Origin: Pseudisothecium myosuroides
Taxonomy: Eukaryota; Streptophyta; Bryopsida; Hypnales; Lembophyllaceae
DNA length: 64,000 nucleotides
Assembly: GCA_951799445.1 (NCBI GenBank)
Contig: OX637293.1
Location: 18,786,001 to 18,850,000 of the forward strand
Reading direction: 5' to 3'
The translations under genes and the position numbers were made by a program. Shown here piece after piece: positions 23,387 to 35,058 of the stretch (positions within the stretch are counted from its first letter, which is position 1; every line of letters starts with the position of its first letter). The notes beneath the pieces were generated by a model that worked only from the letters and a program-made list of their open reading frames with translations, was not told the DNA's origin and searched no databases.

Positions 23387-23747
23387 TTAAGGTAGCAACA
23401 CCCATAACCGTTAGTGTACCCATAATTGATAGTAGAGTTCCCTTAAAGTGTCTTCAAATGTACTTTGAAACCGTGCCCAATGCTTAATTGTGGTTGGTGG
23501 GCTCTGATTTTTTAAGATTTTGGTGCTAGAATCAAGGCAGATTTACTAGACTGTGGTTTAGAGTGCCCTAGGGAGTTGTACTTTGAAAATTCATAAAAAA
23601 TAGATGCCTTATCCAAAAATTCTATTTTTTTTTTTGAAAATTCATGATTTTCAGTTGTTAATACTAAAAAAATATCATTTCTACAAAAAGGTGTCTCCAA
23701 TTATGCTGAATTGCTTATTTTGACGGTTATGGGTGTTGCTACCTTAA
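23387..23747. mobile_element. TAAGGTA-family MITE
   Basis: TTAAGGTAGCAACACCCATA then ACCGT at the left; ACGGTTATGGGTGTTGCTAC then CTTAA at the right, a perfect inverted repeat of about 25 bp. TTAA lies at both outer edges, compatible with a TA or TTAA target. 361 bp. The perfect ends suggest a young insertion. Confidence 0.75.
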
Positions 23748-24242
23748 TCCTAATTCCAAAATGTCCCACCACCGCCACTACCGCTCAAGATGATGACGAG
23801 TTACAACTACCCAACAAAGTTGCGAATTCAATCAAATCCCAGCAGCAGCATGGGAACTGAAGTTATTATAAAATTTGATGCCGAAGCAGTCAAACCGAAG
23901 AAAAAGAGAAGCCTTGACCTTATCTCAATCAATATGTAAAGCTTAAAGGGACCAATGAGAAGGACATGCACGTGAGACTCACACACGTGCACTGGAAAAC
24001 CCAACTTGACGGACTGGCTCTTACGATCCCAATCCGATTGAATTCTGCCGAATCCACACCAACGATTCAGTGTTCGAGAAGAAAAAAACAAAAAACAACG
24101 GAGTCCTTGAAAAGCACAACTGAAGTGACTGGATTGGGATTCTATTCACACTAGGAATATTTGCGTAAGGTGATGATGCAAAGTGTTCAATTTTTCCGAA
24201 AAAAAACAAAAGATATAATTTATAGTCTATTTTGTAGCCATG

Positions 24243-24440
24243 TATAATAGAACCTCTTTAAACTAATAGGTCTGGGCTGTCTGATAAGATTAGCTGAGAG
24301 AGGTTTATTTGTTTGTGGAGGGTCATTTATAGTCGTAACTTTTGTATTGGGGACAAGCTCGGGATCGGTTTGACAATGTTAGCTTGCTCAGAGGTTTATT
24401 GGCTTTTAGAGGAACGAGTTAGGGAGGGTCTACTGTAGTA
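24243..24440. mobile_element. Emigrant/pogo-like MITE
   Basis: TATAATAGAACCTCTTTAAA at the left; AGGGAGGGTCTACTGTAGTA at the right. The interior repeats the 'gaggtttattggctt' and 'gaggaacga' motifs of 21121-21308, so both belong to one family. About 198 bp. Confidence 0.6.
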
Positions 24441-25080
24441 ATATTCTAGGGAAACGTCAGTATTGTACAATACAAGTTGATGCAATTGGAATTGTGAAAA
24501 AAATTATAGTGGAAACCAATACAATTGCTTAAGCTATTCATTGTGTGCACGTCTAAAGGTTGGTCTTGGTACTTTTGGAGAGAATGAATGCCATGTCAAA
24601 AGGAGCGAATGGCACATATAACAAAGGTCTTACATGTGATCACCATGTATGTATATGCAAGACCCTTTTGATTGATAAAAAACAAAATTCTTCTATTTTT
24701 TGTTCCCTTCTTGTATAAACATCTTTCATGAATTCTATGGAATAGATGGAGCAAAATTGTTATTGCAATAATATTCTTGACTTGCATGTCAATGCATAAA
24801 AAAAAGTTGTTATTGAATTTGGATCTATCTTATATTGTCGATGCTCTACTAAAGTCCTCGTGCATAAGAAATAGCACCATGTTTTTCTATTTTAAGAGTA
24901 CAATATTTTTTGAATAATGCATCCTATTACCAAAAAATTCTTGACTGCTATGTAATAGGAACAACCTATACTTTATGAATTCAAAAAAAATTCAAAGAAT
25001 TTCGAACTTCCTTCTGGCCTCATTCAAATACAACTCTATGTTGAAATACCACCCCATCTGTATTCAAGTCCCTTTTGGGA
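24441..25080. other. AT-rich intergenic
   Basis: No gene, RNA gene or delimited repeat seen. Confidence 0.45.
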
Positions 25081-25491
25081 TTAACCCATTAAGGACCGTG
25101 GTTGATTTGGGGGTGGGCAATCCTTTGTATGGCCAATTGGGAGCAATTTTAAAACTTTTGAATGCAAGTGCCTATCGGAGATCTAACCGTACGGATGGAA
25201 GTGTTGCACATGATATAGGATTTAGCATTAAATTTTTGGTGAAGGTGCATTGTGAAGTAGGAATTTTTAGCAAATCTTGGTGTAATTTCAGCCCCTGCTG
25301 TCTTGGTTTCTTCAACCCTTTGGCCACATACCACCTCTAATTGGCCTAGTTATTGTCCTAAACTCTTCACTTCCCAATTTCCCAGACCTATCCCCTTTGC
25401 CACATCATCAAATTCGTTGACATGCTCTCTCTACAAACCAAAAACGACCCAAATCGACCACAAAATGGTCGACCAATCCTTAATGGGTTAA
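25081..25491. mobile_element. piggyBac-like element, CCCATTAAGGA ends
   Basis: TTAA then CCCATTAAGGACCG at the left; ATCCTTAATGGG then TTAA at the right. Inverted repeats of about 12 bp inside perfect TTAA flanks. The interior is less AT-rich than its neighbours and unlike the other copies. An open frame at 24975-25340 overlaps it but has no family features. 411 bp. Confidence 0.65.
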
Positions 25492-25923
25492 GCATTCCGA
25501 AGTCCAAGTTTGGGATGATTCACAACAGTGTTTTCTTAAAATGATTTTTTTTCCATTCAAAGCTGTGTTCAAATCTTTAACCCATAATGGCATCCACAAT
25601 CTACACAACAAAGATGAAAATTATAGAAGTCTCAACCAATCATGCCTAAAAGAAATTGTTTCCATGCCATTCATACAAAAAATAAATTTAGCCATGATTC
25701 TTTATGATTTTTGCCTTTTAGTGTGTATTCAACTAGGGTAATTTGTCCATCCAAAGTCTAAATTTGGATATTATTGTGTCTATTTTATCCCCTAAAGTCC
25801 CCAAAGTCCCTTCTCAGACTTTATAAGGTTTGGACAAGTACCTATGATTTCAATTTTGGACAAGATTTTTTTGACGATTTGAGTTTTTTTTCAAATTAGG
25901 AAAATTGATGAGCTTTTTGAAAA

Positions 25924-26008
25924 TACTCCCTCTGTCTCAGAATAAAACCCGTGTTTCCTTTGTATCTTGCAAAGGAAACACTGGTTTTATTTTGAGACAG
26001 AGGGAGTA
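25924..26008. mobile_element. Stowaway-like MITE, short
   Basis: TA then CTCCCTCTGTCTCAGAATAA; TTATTTTGAGACAGAGGGAG then TA. Almost the entire 85 bp is a hairpin (AAACCCGTGTTTCCTTT pairs with AAAGGAAACACTGGTTT). It seems to sit inside the element remnant at 26009-26667. Confidence 0.8.
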
Positions 26009-26664
26009 TACTACAGTTTTGGTGGTTTTTAGTACTATCGAGTACCTTTTTTGAAGAGTTACATCATCAAATTTGGTAGACTAACTCTTCTAATAGAAAT
26101 ACACCTTCTCAAGAGAGGGATTTCCAAAAACATTTTCCAAGTGTGTTTTATATTGGCCTAAAGTGTGCTATATTTAAGTTGAATTTATGTTGAATTAAAA
26201 ATGGTTTTTTTGTTCTAACTTTGATCTTCCTACTTTGCTCTTAGTCGGCAACAATGGCCATCTTTAAAATAAAATTTTCAAACTCATTTCCTAATTTTCA
26301 AAAATAAAAACATGAAGGTCTCATTTTCTAGGATAAATTATAGCATGTGTTAATTCTAGCATGTGGCTCAAAATAGTACTTCAGGGTACACAAAAAGACT
26401 CAATAGTACTGCTGGGGCTCGTAATACCTTCTATCTGCCAATGTAAATTATTTTTTAATGGCTAATAAAGTATTTTCCATCCATTTTTGTCATCCAATGA
26501 TGAACATGACATGTTGTCAAAATAGTAAATTTGAAATCCAAGTGACCATTCAAATTTTATGTTCCATGCCTTCAATAGTACTGAAGGTGACTCATAGTAC
26601 AAAAAGTACTAAAAGTTCAAAAATGCAAAACGCAACAAATAGTACAAGTGTTTCTTGCAATCAC

Positions 26665-26667
<3 letters not shown>
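26009..26667 (-). mobile_element. Truncated copy of the GGGTGATTGC element
   Basis: This is the inverted copy of the element at 43546-44384: the shared stretches 'ttcaatagtactgaaggtga' and 'agtacaaaaagtact' are found inverted there. The end GCAATCACCC at 26658-26666 is kept; the other about 215 bp is missing or unrecognisable beyond the Stowaway insertion. A TA microsatellite starts at the preserved end. Confidence 0.65.
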
Positions 26668-26706
<39 letters not shown>

Positions 26707-26745
26707 TTTATTTTTTTTTTTTTTATTATTTTTTTAAAATTATTT
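26667..26745. repeat. TA microsatellite followed by T-rich tract
   Basis: About 15 TA units (26667-26697) then a T-rich run to 26745, directly at the terminus of a transposon copy. Confidence 0.85.
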
Positions 26746-27185
26746 TTTGTAGATTATATTTTTGTCCACGCAAGAAATTTTGATTCATTCCATTTGGATA
26801 AGTGATGTGAAATTTATGTAGCTTCTTATTTTGTGGGCAGTCTTAGCAAATCCTTAAAAAAATAATGTATTGGATTTGTTTATGAACAAAATTTTAGCAA
26901 TTTTTCAAAAAGAAATTACACATAGTTTAGTTTACTTTATTGAACAAATTCACCATTTGGATTAGTGAAATTTAATTCCATCTTAGAGCTATCAATAATC
27001 TAGCTTTTCCTTCTATGTCCTACCTACTTAGCATAATACTTATCCAATTAGAATGAACACCAAAAAAAAGGGCTTGAATTTTTTTATCCAAATTTTCAAT
27101 TGAAATTTTTTAACATAATAAAATTTAAATTTACAATCTCTAGTACAAAAATTTTAAGCTAAGAGGATTCAAAGTCTTTTAATCT
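26746..27185. other. AT-rich intergenic
   Basis: No gene or bounded repeat seen. Confidence 0.45.
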
Positions 27186-27481
27186 ACACAAAATATAAGA
27201 TTGGATTGCCTTAACAATTTTTTATTTTTTATTTTGGAAAAGAGGGTTGCCTTAACAATTAGGTTGTCTTAATAAAAGAAGTTACCTTGTGACTCACTAC
27301 TTGTCTACAAGGAGGTGTATGCAATTTTCTAAACCCGAGCCATGACCTAGTGCACCACTCTATGCAACACATATGGTTCCTACATTATTGCATCTTTTGA
27401 TAATAACTACACATTTTTTATACGGTAGTGAAGAGTGTTGAGAAATTAGTGTGGAGCAACCTAATTTCACTATTTTGTGTG
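27186..27481. mobile_element. Diverged fourth copy of the 250-bp tandem element
   Basis: Starts ACACAAAATATAAGATTGGA and ends CCTAATTTCACTATTTTGTG. The interior matches the triplet at 21303-22060 ('gttgccttaacaattaggtt', 'gagaaattagtgtgg'). About 40 bp extra near the left end repeat the TTGCCTTAACAATT segment. Confidence 0.55.
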
Positions 27482-27768
27482 GTTAAACTAGGAGCCAATT
27501 TTTTTTTGTTTCCACTTTAAATGCTCATATCTTGTGATTGAAATGGACAAACTTTCTCAAAGTTCTTCAACACATTTTCATACTTGTCTAATGGAAGATC
27601 TTATAATTGGATATAAATAAATAAAATCTAAATTTTTTAATTTGCATTGAAAATAGCAATTTGGATGTTTTTGATTACAAAATGGCCTTAGGACTTTAGG
27701 AGTTATTTGTTTTGGGGGATGCATCCACTAATAGTACTCACAAATTTTAACTCTACTTCAATAATTCA

Positions 27769-29287
27769 TTAACCTCTAAAGGACCAAAGTGCGTTTTTTG
27801 GCAATATAGCGATTTTGGGCAACTCACTACAAATGGAAATTTTAATTTTTTTCTTTGAAATTTTCACACAACATGTGCTTGAGGAGTAGCTTTAAGGCCC
27901 AATAATTTTCATCTTTTGACTACATGGTTAAAAATTTACTGTATGATGTGTAATTTTTTGCATTCGGCGGGCAGCTCGAGCAGCTCATTTTTTTTTAAAT
28001 CACTTTTTTGAAAAATAAAAAATAAAAAATGGTTTTCCAAGATTTATATATAAAGCTTGGAATCATTTGATTTTGATTAATGATATGAAAGTTATGAGGA
28101 GTTTTAGTTTTGAGGGTAGTTATGGAATCTCTATTCTAAAATAAACTTTGAAGTCCTATATTTAACAACTAAAGTTCCAAGGCCATTTTTCTATCAAAAA
28201 CCACTCAAAACTGCCATTTTTGCTATATTCACCCATGAAAGCAAGAAAAATATTTTCTTAAGAATCTAACCGTAGGATCTTGTACTTCACTTGTCTGAGA
28301 TCATGTGGTAAAAATTTCATCAAATTTGACTGTACAGATTGGAAGATAGTAGCATTTGAAGTTGGACAAAAAGTTTTTTTTTAAAAACATGCTTAGATTG
28401 TCCAAAAAACAAGATTGTCCATAACTTTTTCATCACTAGTCCAAATAGAATGAATCAAAGATTCACATGTAGACAAAAATATAATATTTTAGGAATTAAA
28501 AAAATATGTATTTTGACTTTTTGTGAATTTTTTAGGCTACCCGCCAACCTCCGTTTTTGGCTTTTTGTGCCATAATTTTTGCTCCCAAGCACCGTTTGAA
28601 ATAAGAGTTATATTCCCAAGAAGCTTATGTATTTTTCTAGCTTCACAAAAAGTTTGAGAAGATTATGATGAATATTGAGACCGTATGAGCCTACCCAAAG
28701 TCGTATTTTGGCCCTAGTAAGGCTAATGGGACTTTAGGGGTTAACTCAATTTTCAATATTTTTGAAAAAATAAACAAACATTGGGTGCAGATTGTTTATT
28801 ACAACATTAGAAGTCTTGGGATTGGTATTTTCAATTCCATAACAAAATTCTTGACAATTTAGTATTTTGAATCATTCTCTACTTCTTTTTATTTACTATT
28901 TTTTTCCTGTATGTTGTACAATCAGTCCAAATGATTTGAATTTTTTAAACCATGTAACCAACTTGCCTTGAAAAATGAATCCAAAGAGTAACCACCATTT
29001 TGGACATTTTTCCATTAAAATGTGACCTTGTGAAGGGCAATTACTTGGGTTTTCTCGCAAGGACAAAAAAAAAGATTTTTGTCAATTCAAATGCTAATAT
29101 CTTGCAATCTACACAGTGGAAAATACTGAAATTTTTTCCACATCTTTTCAAACCAATGTACTACAAGATCCTATGGTTACATGTGTCCAAAAATGTTTTT
29201 TTTCTAAAATTTGGTACTTGTATTAAAAATGGCAGTTTTGATGCGTTTTTTTTTTTGAAAACATAGTCAAAAACCTTTAGGGGTTAA
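27769..29287. mobile_element. piggyBac-like element containing a second one
   Basis: TTAA then CCTCTAAAGGACCAAAGTG at the left; AAACCTTTAGGGG then TTAA at the right. It aligns with 18719-19650 along its length except for a 583-bp insertion at 28162-28744. Without the insertion it would be about 940 bp, the usual length of the subfamily. Confidence 0.7.
28162..28744. mobile_element. Nested piggyBac-like element
   Basis: TTAA then CAACTAAAGTTCCAAGGCC at the left; GGGACTTTAGGGG then TTAA at the right. The left interior ('ctatcaaaaaccactcaaaa') belongs to the 34121/57708 subfamily. The host's relative at 18719-19650 has the uninterrupted equivalent near 19105-19125, where 'actcaattttcaatattttt' continues directly. 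Confidence 0.7.
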
Positions 29288-29633
29288 TTTCTCATGCTTG
29301 TTTGTTGGGTGCATTGCCAACGCTCTTGATATGTTCAACCTAAAATATATTAAGGCTTTTTTTGATAATTCATAATAAAATATTGAATATCTTCTATTAT
29401 ATCTATGTCTTTGATTCATTTAGAACATTTTCTTTTCTTTTCATTAATAAAGCACATGAAATTTTCTCTATAGATTTTAATTGGAAGGAGTGCAATTTGC
29501 ACAACATTTGTCATTCACTCCAATAGATAGTTGAACATTTTAGGATTAAAAAAACAATTGAGTGCGACTAATGTAGTTATTTGTAGCAAAAGATGAGATT
29601 CAATATGAATAGGCTCTCACTGTCCTCCAATCC
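29288..29633. other. AT-rich spacer
   Basis: Nothing recognised between two transposon copies. Confidence 0.45.
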
Positions 29634-30211
29634 TTAACCCTGGAGCGCTCCAACGTCCATTTTCTGGACGATGAACAGATTCAGATCCTTGTTTCTGTCT
29701 CATTCCTGCTTGAATGAAAGTCATCCTAATTTTTGGTGATACTTTATCAAGTTGTTGTCCTATCCATCGGTTGGATTTGGTGTTACTAGAATATTATACA
29801 TTTCTAAAATTACAAATGTGGAAGTATGTCAAGTGGTCAATTTGCATTGATTTTAGTTCAAAACTAGATGTGCAAAAATGAGGTCAAAGATGTAAAGGTC
29901 ACAAAAATTTCAAAAAATCACCATATGAAGAGAACCTTATTTCAAATCCATTCCAACAAGTTTTACTCAAAAAATGATAATATTTTACTTGTAATTGAAT
30001 TTAGAAGGAATTCTGAAATTTTCTTTTCAAAATTTATAGAAAAAGATTGGTGATAGCATTAGTAGATCTAACCGTACGGATAGAATTTAAAAATCAAAAT
30101 CTACAACTTTCATTTGTATACCAATTCCAAAATATTCTTCCAAATTGTAGTTTATAATGTTTTTTCTCAAATCGTCAATTTTGGAGATGAATCCAGACGT
30201 TTAGGGGTTAA
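29634..30211. mobile_element. piggyBac-like element
   Basis: TTAA then CCCTGGAGCGCTCCAACGTCC at the left; CCAGACGTTTAGGGG then TTAA at the right. The left end contains the palindrome GGAGCGCTCC. The terminal match is shorter than in other copies, so the pairing is less certain. 578 bp. Confidence 0.5.
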
Positions 30212-30317
30212 ACAAATATAGGAATTCTTTTTCTTAAAACAACCTTCCTAAATGACCATTGAGGAAACTGAGGTAAAAGACATAATTGTAAAGAAGGACA
30301 TTAAATCCATCTTATGA

Positions 30318-30535
30318 AGTGGGACCAACAGGGTAAATTTTGTGTTCTTCGAGGTAAACATATGTAAAAAGCCCCCTATTTTGTGTTGTACCTAAGATAT
30401 ATTGTAGACTTCTTCCAACTAATTGGAGTCTCTGATTGCAAATATGAATTTAGAATTTGCAATTTTTTTCATATGCAAAAAATAAAGAATTCTTATGTTT
30501 TTCCCTAGGATAAATTCACCCTCGTGGTGGGACGG
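30318..30535. mobile_element. AGTGGGACC-ended element, copy 1
   Basis: Inverted relative of 31401-31628: 'agccccctattttgtgt' here corresponds to 'acacaaaatagggggct' there. It begins AGTGGGACCAAC and ends near GGTGGGAC. The outer ends are diverged. Confidence 0.5.
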
Positions 30536-30998
30536 GTTTAACTTCCTGCAATAGTAAAACGACATAAGGGGAAATGTGCAAAATTTCAAAAAAAATTCTA
30601 CAACAAAATTCCGTTTCATTTGTGTCCAAAAAAAATTAAAAATTCTATGATTTTGATTATTAAAGATTTTTAAAAGGGTTAAGGCATCGTTAGAAAGTCA
30701 ACTCCGATTACTGTTGTACTGCAGTACAACACGTGTCACTCTGCAGGAATGCACCCCATGAATGCACCCTGACAGGATCTTTATTGCGTGTATTTTTTTT
30801 TTTTTTTTAACAAATGGCAGAACCATTGCATTAAAAAAAACGAAAAAAAAAAAACGAAGCCGTGAAATTAGACAATGGAGAACCAAGTAGGTACTAAAGA
30901 GAAAAGAAGCTACTGAAACAGTAGGGGAGTCTTCTAAGATATGGTAAAGAATGGATTATTGCGTGTGTTTTTTGTTTTTTTAAGGGGAAGGCACTCTG

Positions 30999-31397
30999 TT
31001 AACCCCTAAAGGATGTTGATGCCAAAAAAGGTTGCAACTGTGCTTGTAGACAGTATTTCACAATGAAGGCTTTCATATTGAAGAAAATTGAAAATATGAA
31101 AATTGAAGCTTGGAATGAAAACTAAATATATAAATTTTTATTTTAATAGTGCGTAACGTGGAAAAAAAGATATGGCTGTTGAAAGGGCATTTTCTACGTA
31201 TTTGAGGTCTTATAAAAGGAAAATACAAGGATGACATGTACTTCACAAAATTCTCAAAATAAATACAGAGATCAACAATCTTGTCAGGAACATCTATAAA
31301 TATATCAACCTTAAACTCACTTTTTTGCTATGAAAGTATTTTTATAGTATGTACAATGTCAAGTTGTATTTATACAACCACCTCCTTTAGGGGTTAA
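30999..31397. mobile_element. piggyBac-like element in a palindromic target
   Basis: TTAA then CCCCTAAAGGATG at the left; CCTCCTTTAGGGG then TTAA at the right, 399 bp. The left flank ACTCTG and right flank CAGAGT are reverse complements, so the empty site would be a 16-bp palindrome centred on TTAA. The interior is not shared with the other copies. Confidence 0.65.
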
Positions 31398-31400
31398 CAG

Positions 31401-31628
31401 AGTGGGACCAACTAGGTGGAAACGCTAGAATTTTACCTCTGGAAAAAACACAGGAATTTTTTTTTTCACACAATTTTTTTTTGCAAATTTTGAATTCATG
31501 TTTGCAATCATAGGCCCCAAATTAGCTTGGAGTGTGTGTGGTCTAGGTCAGAAAAGACACAAAATAGGGGGCTCTTTTTTTTACATTTACTCCCCAATTT
31601 GTGCGTTTTACTCCAGTTGGTTCCACTT
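31401..31628. mobile_element. AGTGGGACC-ended element, copy 2
   Basis: AGTGGGACCAACTAG at the left and CCAGTTGGTTCCACTT at the right, about 14-bp inverted repeats with one difference. It contains T-rich runs and is the inverted relative of 30318-30535. 228 bp. Confidence 0.55.
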
Positions 31629-31686
31629 CGTAGGACTGGTTTAACATCCTACCACAAGAAGGTGAAATTGTGAAAGTCATAGTGCA

Positions 31687-32458
31687 TTAATCCCTAAGGA
31701 CCCAAGCAACCATTTTCTGGTCGATGCCCGTCTTTTTTGAATTGCCTGTTCTCAAACTTTTAGTTCTATTGAAAATAATAAATTTTAATAGAAAATATAT
31801 TGCATTATAAATACAATGGCGGTAGTTTCATCAAATTTTGAGTTAGACTCCGCCTTTTGGAACTTTTTAAAGTTGAGTGGTCTTGTATAGTTCATAGCTC
31901 ATTTTTGGAATTTGGTTTGGGCATGAATAAAAAAGTCAATCAACCAATGTGATTCTTGCCCATTTTAAAAAGAATAGATCCATTTTCAAAAAGGGCAAAT
32001 CTGAGGAGCTCAAGGAAAAGACAAGTGTCCCATTCTTGTTTTTTTTTCTTGGAAACACTATTCTCATTTTAGTGACCATCAAGCATTACAAGCTCTACCA
32101 TGAATTGAAAAATGCTTGGAATGTTGTGAAACTTTAAATGAGCATTCTCAACTCTCTTGTCTTTCATTGAGTACAAAATAGGCATCATTTCAAAATATTC
32201 TCACAAAGATATACTCCTTCAATGTGCAATGCCCTAATTTTCCATTAATCCAAATAAAACTTCAAACTTAAATATTTATTAAATTGTGGGGTCAAATAAT
32301 CTATTTTTTTTGAAGTGTTCACTCTCAATATGAACTTCAAGATCCTACAATAACATTCTATTGAATCTCAATGAAAAAATGAGCAAACAAATTGCTCAAG
32401 TTCTTGGCAATTTTGACCCATTTTGAGAGTACACCCCCCTTGGGTCATTAGGGGTTAA
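31687..32458. mobile_element. piggyBac-like element
   Basis: TTAA then TCCCTAAGGACCCAAGC at the left; TTGGGTCATTAGGGG then TTAA at the right. The TTAA at 32455-32458 is also the first base block of the TTAAGGTA element that follows, so the two abut exactly. 772 bp. Confidence 0.6.
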
Positions 32459-32483
32459 GGTAAAACCGCCCATAGTCAATCAC

Positions 32484-33087
32484 TTAATTCCTAAAGGACC
32501 GGGGGTGTTTGAGCATATCTTTTGTTTTCTTGACTAGCTCTTACAACAAGCATGATTCCTCATTTGTGTGGAATAACTTTGACAATCGGCACCGCTAAAA
32601 TAAAAAAAGACTTATGTATCTTTCCTATGGAAAAAAAATTGATGAAATAGCACAATTTTTGAGAAAATGCCACCATTGACAAGATTGATGAAAGATGTTT
32701 GGTTAGGTGGTACTTTCTACATACGCTGAAATGAAAATGCTAAATTCGGAATGCTCAAAAGTGCTCCAAAAATCCTGATTTTTTTTCCCACAAATACATA
32801 TCATAATTATGTCAATGTGTATTTTTTTTCAAATAATTTTGAGGTCTAGAAAAAAAGATATAACAATGTGAAGTGACAGCCTACAGCATCTTCTCTATTC
32901 TCAAAAAATTCACCTGAAATTGCACACTTGATCATTTCTTGATTGGATTGCACCAATGGATTCATTGAGAAAAATCATCTAGGGTCTCTTTGTTGTTCAT
33001 GGATTGTTAGTGAGGTTAACATATCAAATTTTCTACAAATATAGTTGCAAAAGCTATGTGGTCGCCTTACGGTCCTTTAGGGGTTAA
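32484..33087. mobile_element. piggyBac-like element, nested
   Basis: TTAA then TTCCTAAAGGACCGG at the left; CGGTCCTTTAGGGG then TTAA at the right. Inverted repeats of about 14 bp. The right TTAA is also the left TTAA of the next element. 604 bp. Confidence 0.65.
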
Positions 33088-33657
33088 CCCCTAAATGCCC
33101 AAGGCTTGTTTTGAGTGACTTGGAATTTGCTCTAAATTGAACAAAATGCCAACATTTTGTAAGTTGTATCAATTTTTTTTAAATTGTAACCGTACCAATT
33201 CAAACTAGACATGTTAGAGATCTCATAGGAAAAGAAAACACAACAATATCACTTATAGAGTGAAAGATTATAATGTTGACCAAAAAAATATGAGGTTAAA
33301 GAGCCTAACATGTATAACCCCAATCAACTTATGGCTTCTTAAAATCTACTCCATAGTTTTTTTAATTGAATTTTGAATGTGATTTTTGATCCAAGATCTA
33401 GTGTATTTGGGGCTCACTTCCAAGAGCTCTCAACACTACGGGAAGTCAAGATTGCAATGGGTACCCTTGCACAAAATCTTCAATAGAAAAATCACTATTG
33501 ATTATTTTCAAGATCGGAATTTTGATGCTAAGACTAGACTTCACAAAGAACTTTCCAAAAATATTAAACTACTAAAAATAGCAACTTGGTTGAGTTTTGT
33601 TTGGCTTCAAAGTTTTGCAAACACCAGATTTTGGTGCCTCGGGCATTTAGGGGTTAA
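33084..33657. mobile_element. piggyBac-like element, shares a TTAA with its neighbour
   Basis: TTAA then CCCCTAAATGCCCAAGGC at the left; CTCGGGCATTTAGGGG then TTAA at the right. The CCCCTAAATGCCC end is the variant also seen at 57708. 574 bp. The open frame at 33386-33688 runs through the right end and is not considered a gene. Confidence 0.7.
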
Positions 33658-34120
33658 ACAATTTTTAGATAGATCAATAGGAATATGAGGCAAGTAACAT
33701 TTTTGTCTTGTAGAAAGATGGAAAATATTGGGATTGCAAATTTTTTAGAAATTTATTCCCAATATTGAAAATACAATAAATTTTGGAAGACAAAAAGTTG
33801 TTCAGACTAATAGCCATTATTTAGACTCTTCCAGTTCCAATGATAGAGTAACTACCCTTCCCGCTTGCTACTTCCTACTTCTTTGCTCACTATTTTGGGA
33901 CATGTGTAATAACCTTATTAGTCCCTAACTTGAAAAGGAGAAAAGAAAACATTTTAAGCTTTGGTTGGAAATTTGTTCTAACATGAAAATAATTGTAGCC
34001 TACAAGTTGGGTATAGACCCTTGGTAAAAAATGGGTGGTTCTACCTTAATAAATGGATTAAAAATATAACACCCATGAAGGACATGAATAGAGGGCCACA
34101 AGAGCACATCCAAGTCCAAC

Positions 34121-35058
34121 TTAACCCCTAAAGGACCGAGGCCCTTTTTCTGCCAAAAAACACTCAAAACTGCCATATCTATAGCAAAGAGTAAAAAAAA
34201 TTGAAAATTGTTTTTTTTTCACATCTAACCATAGGATCTTACACCTTACTAGTATGAAAGTGCGTGGAAAAAATTTCAGAATTTTTGACCACACAAATTG
34301 CAAGATATCTGCGTTTAAAGTAGAAAAAACAATTTTTTCAGCACATTGCGGGACTAGATTTTTTGAGTTTGAACATTTTTAACATAAAATTTTTGCACTA
34401 CAGAGTTTTGAGCTTTAAATCTTTATAGTGGAGAATTGAGTTGAGAATCTAGGGGAAAAAAAAAATTCAAAAAAACTTAATTATCATTCTTTAAAAAATT
34501 GTTAAGTAAAAGTAGGTATGAGATAGAAGGAAAATCTAAAATATTAATATATTTTAGATGGAATTAAAATGAACAAATCCCAATGGTGAGATTGTTCTAA
34601 CAAGTAAATCAGACCATGCAAAAAAAAAATTTGAAAAATTTGAAAAATTGCATTCAGAAATGCATCCTACAAGTTATTTTTTTCAAGAAGATGCTCTAAC
34701 TGCCCAAAAAACAAGAATGTCCATAACTTTCTCAAAACATATCCAAATGAAATGAATCAAAGCTTTCCAAGTAGGCAAAAATATAATCTACAAGAAAAAA
34801 ATATTAAACAAAAAAATTCAAATTTTTGTCGATTTTTTTTTGGCTGCCCGGGCTGCCTGCCGTCAAACTATTTGAGCTTATTTGGTCATAACTTTTTTTT
34901 TGGGCACCGATTGTGAAAAAAATTATATTCCCACAAAGCTTATCAGCTTTTCTACCTCCCAAAAAAGTTTCAAAAAATCAGGAGAAAATTTCAGCCTGTA
35001 GGTACCTGCCCGAAAACGCATTTGTCCCCCGAAGGGACAACGGTCCTTTAGGAGTTAA
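34121..35058. mobile_element. piggyBac-like element, long subfamily
   Basis: TTAA then CCCCTAAAGGACCGAGGCCC at the left; AACGGTCCTTTAGGAG then TTAA at the right. It is the best-preserved long copy and matches 44465-45396 in inverse orientation along most of its 938 bp ('ctgccaaaaaacactcaaaa', 'gcaagatatctgcgtttaaa'). No transposase frame. Confidence 0.75.

Larger units (their letters stand above)
32455..34049. mobile_element. TAAGGTA-family element carrying two nested elements
   Basis: TTAAGGTAAAACCGCCCATAG at the left; AAATGGGTGGTTCTACCTTAA at the right. The two piggyBac-like elements at 32484-33087 and 33084-33657 lie inside. Removing them leaves about 420 bp, a normal size for this family. 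Confidence 0.55.

Noticed and set aside
26458..26805. 115-residue open frame
   Set aside because: Runs through a transposon remnant and a TA/T low-complexity tract.
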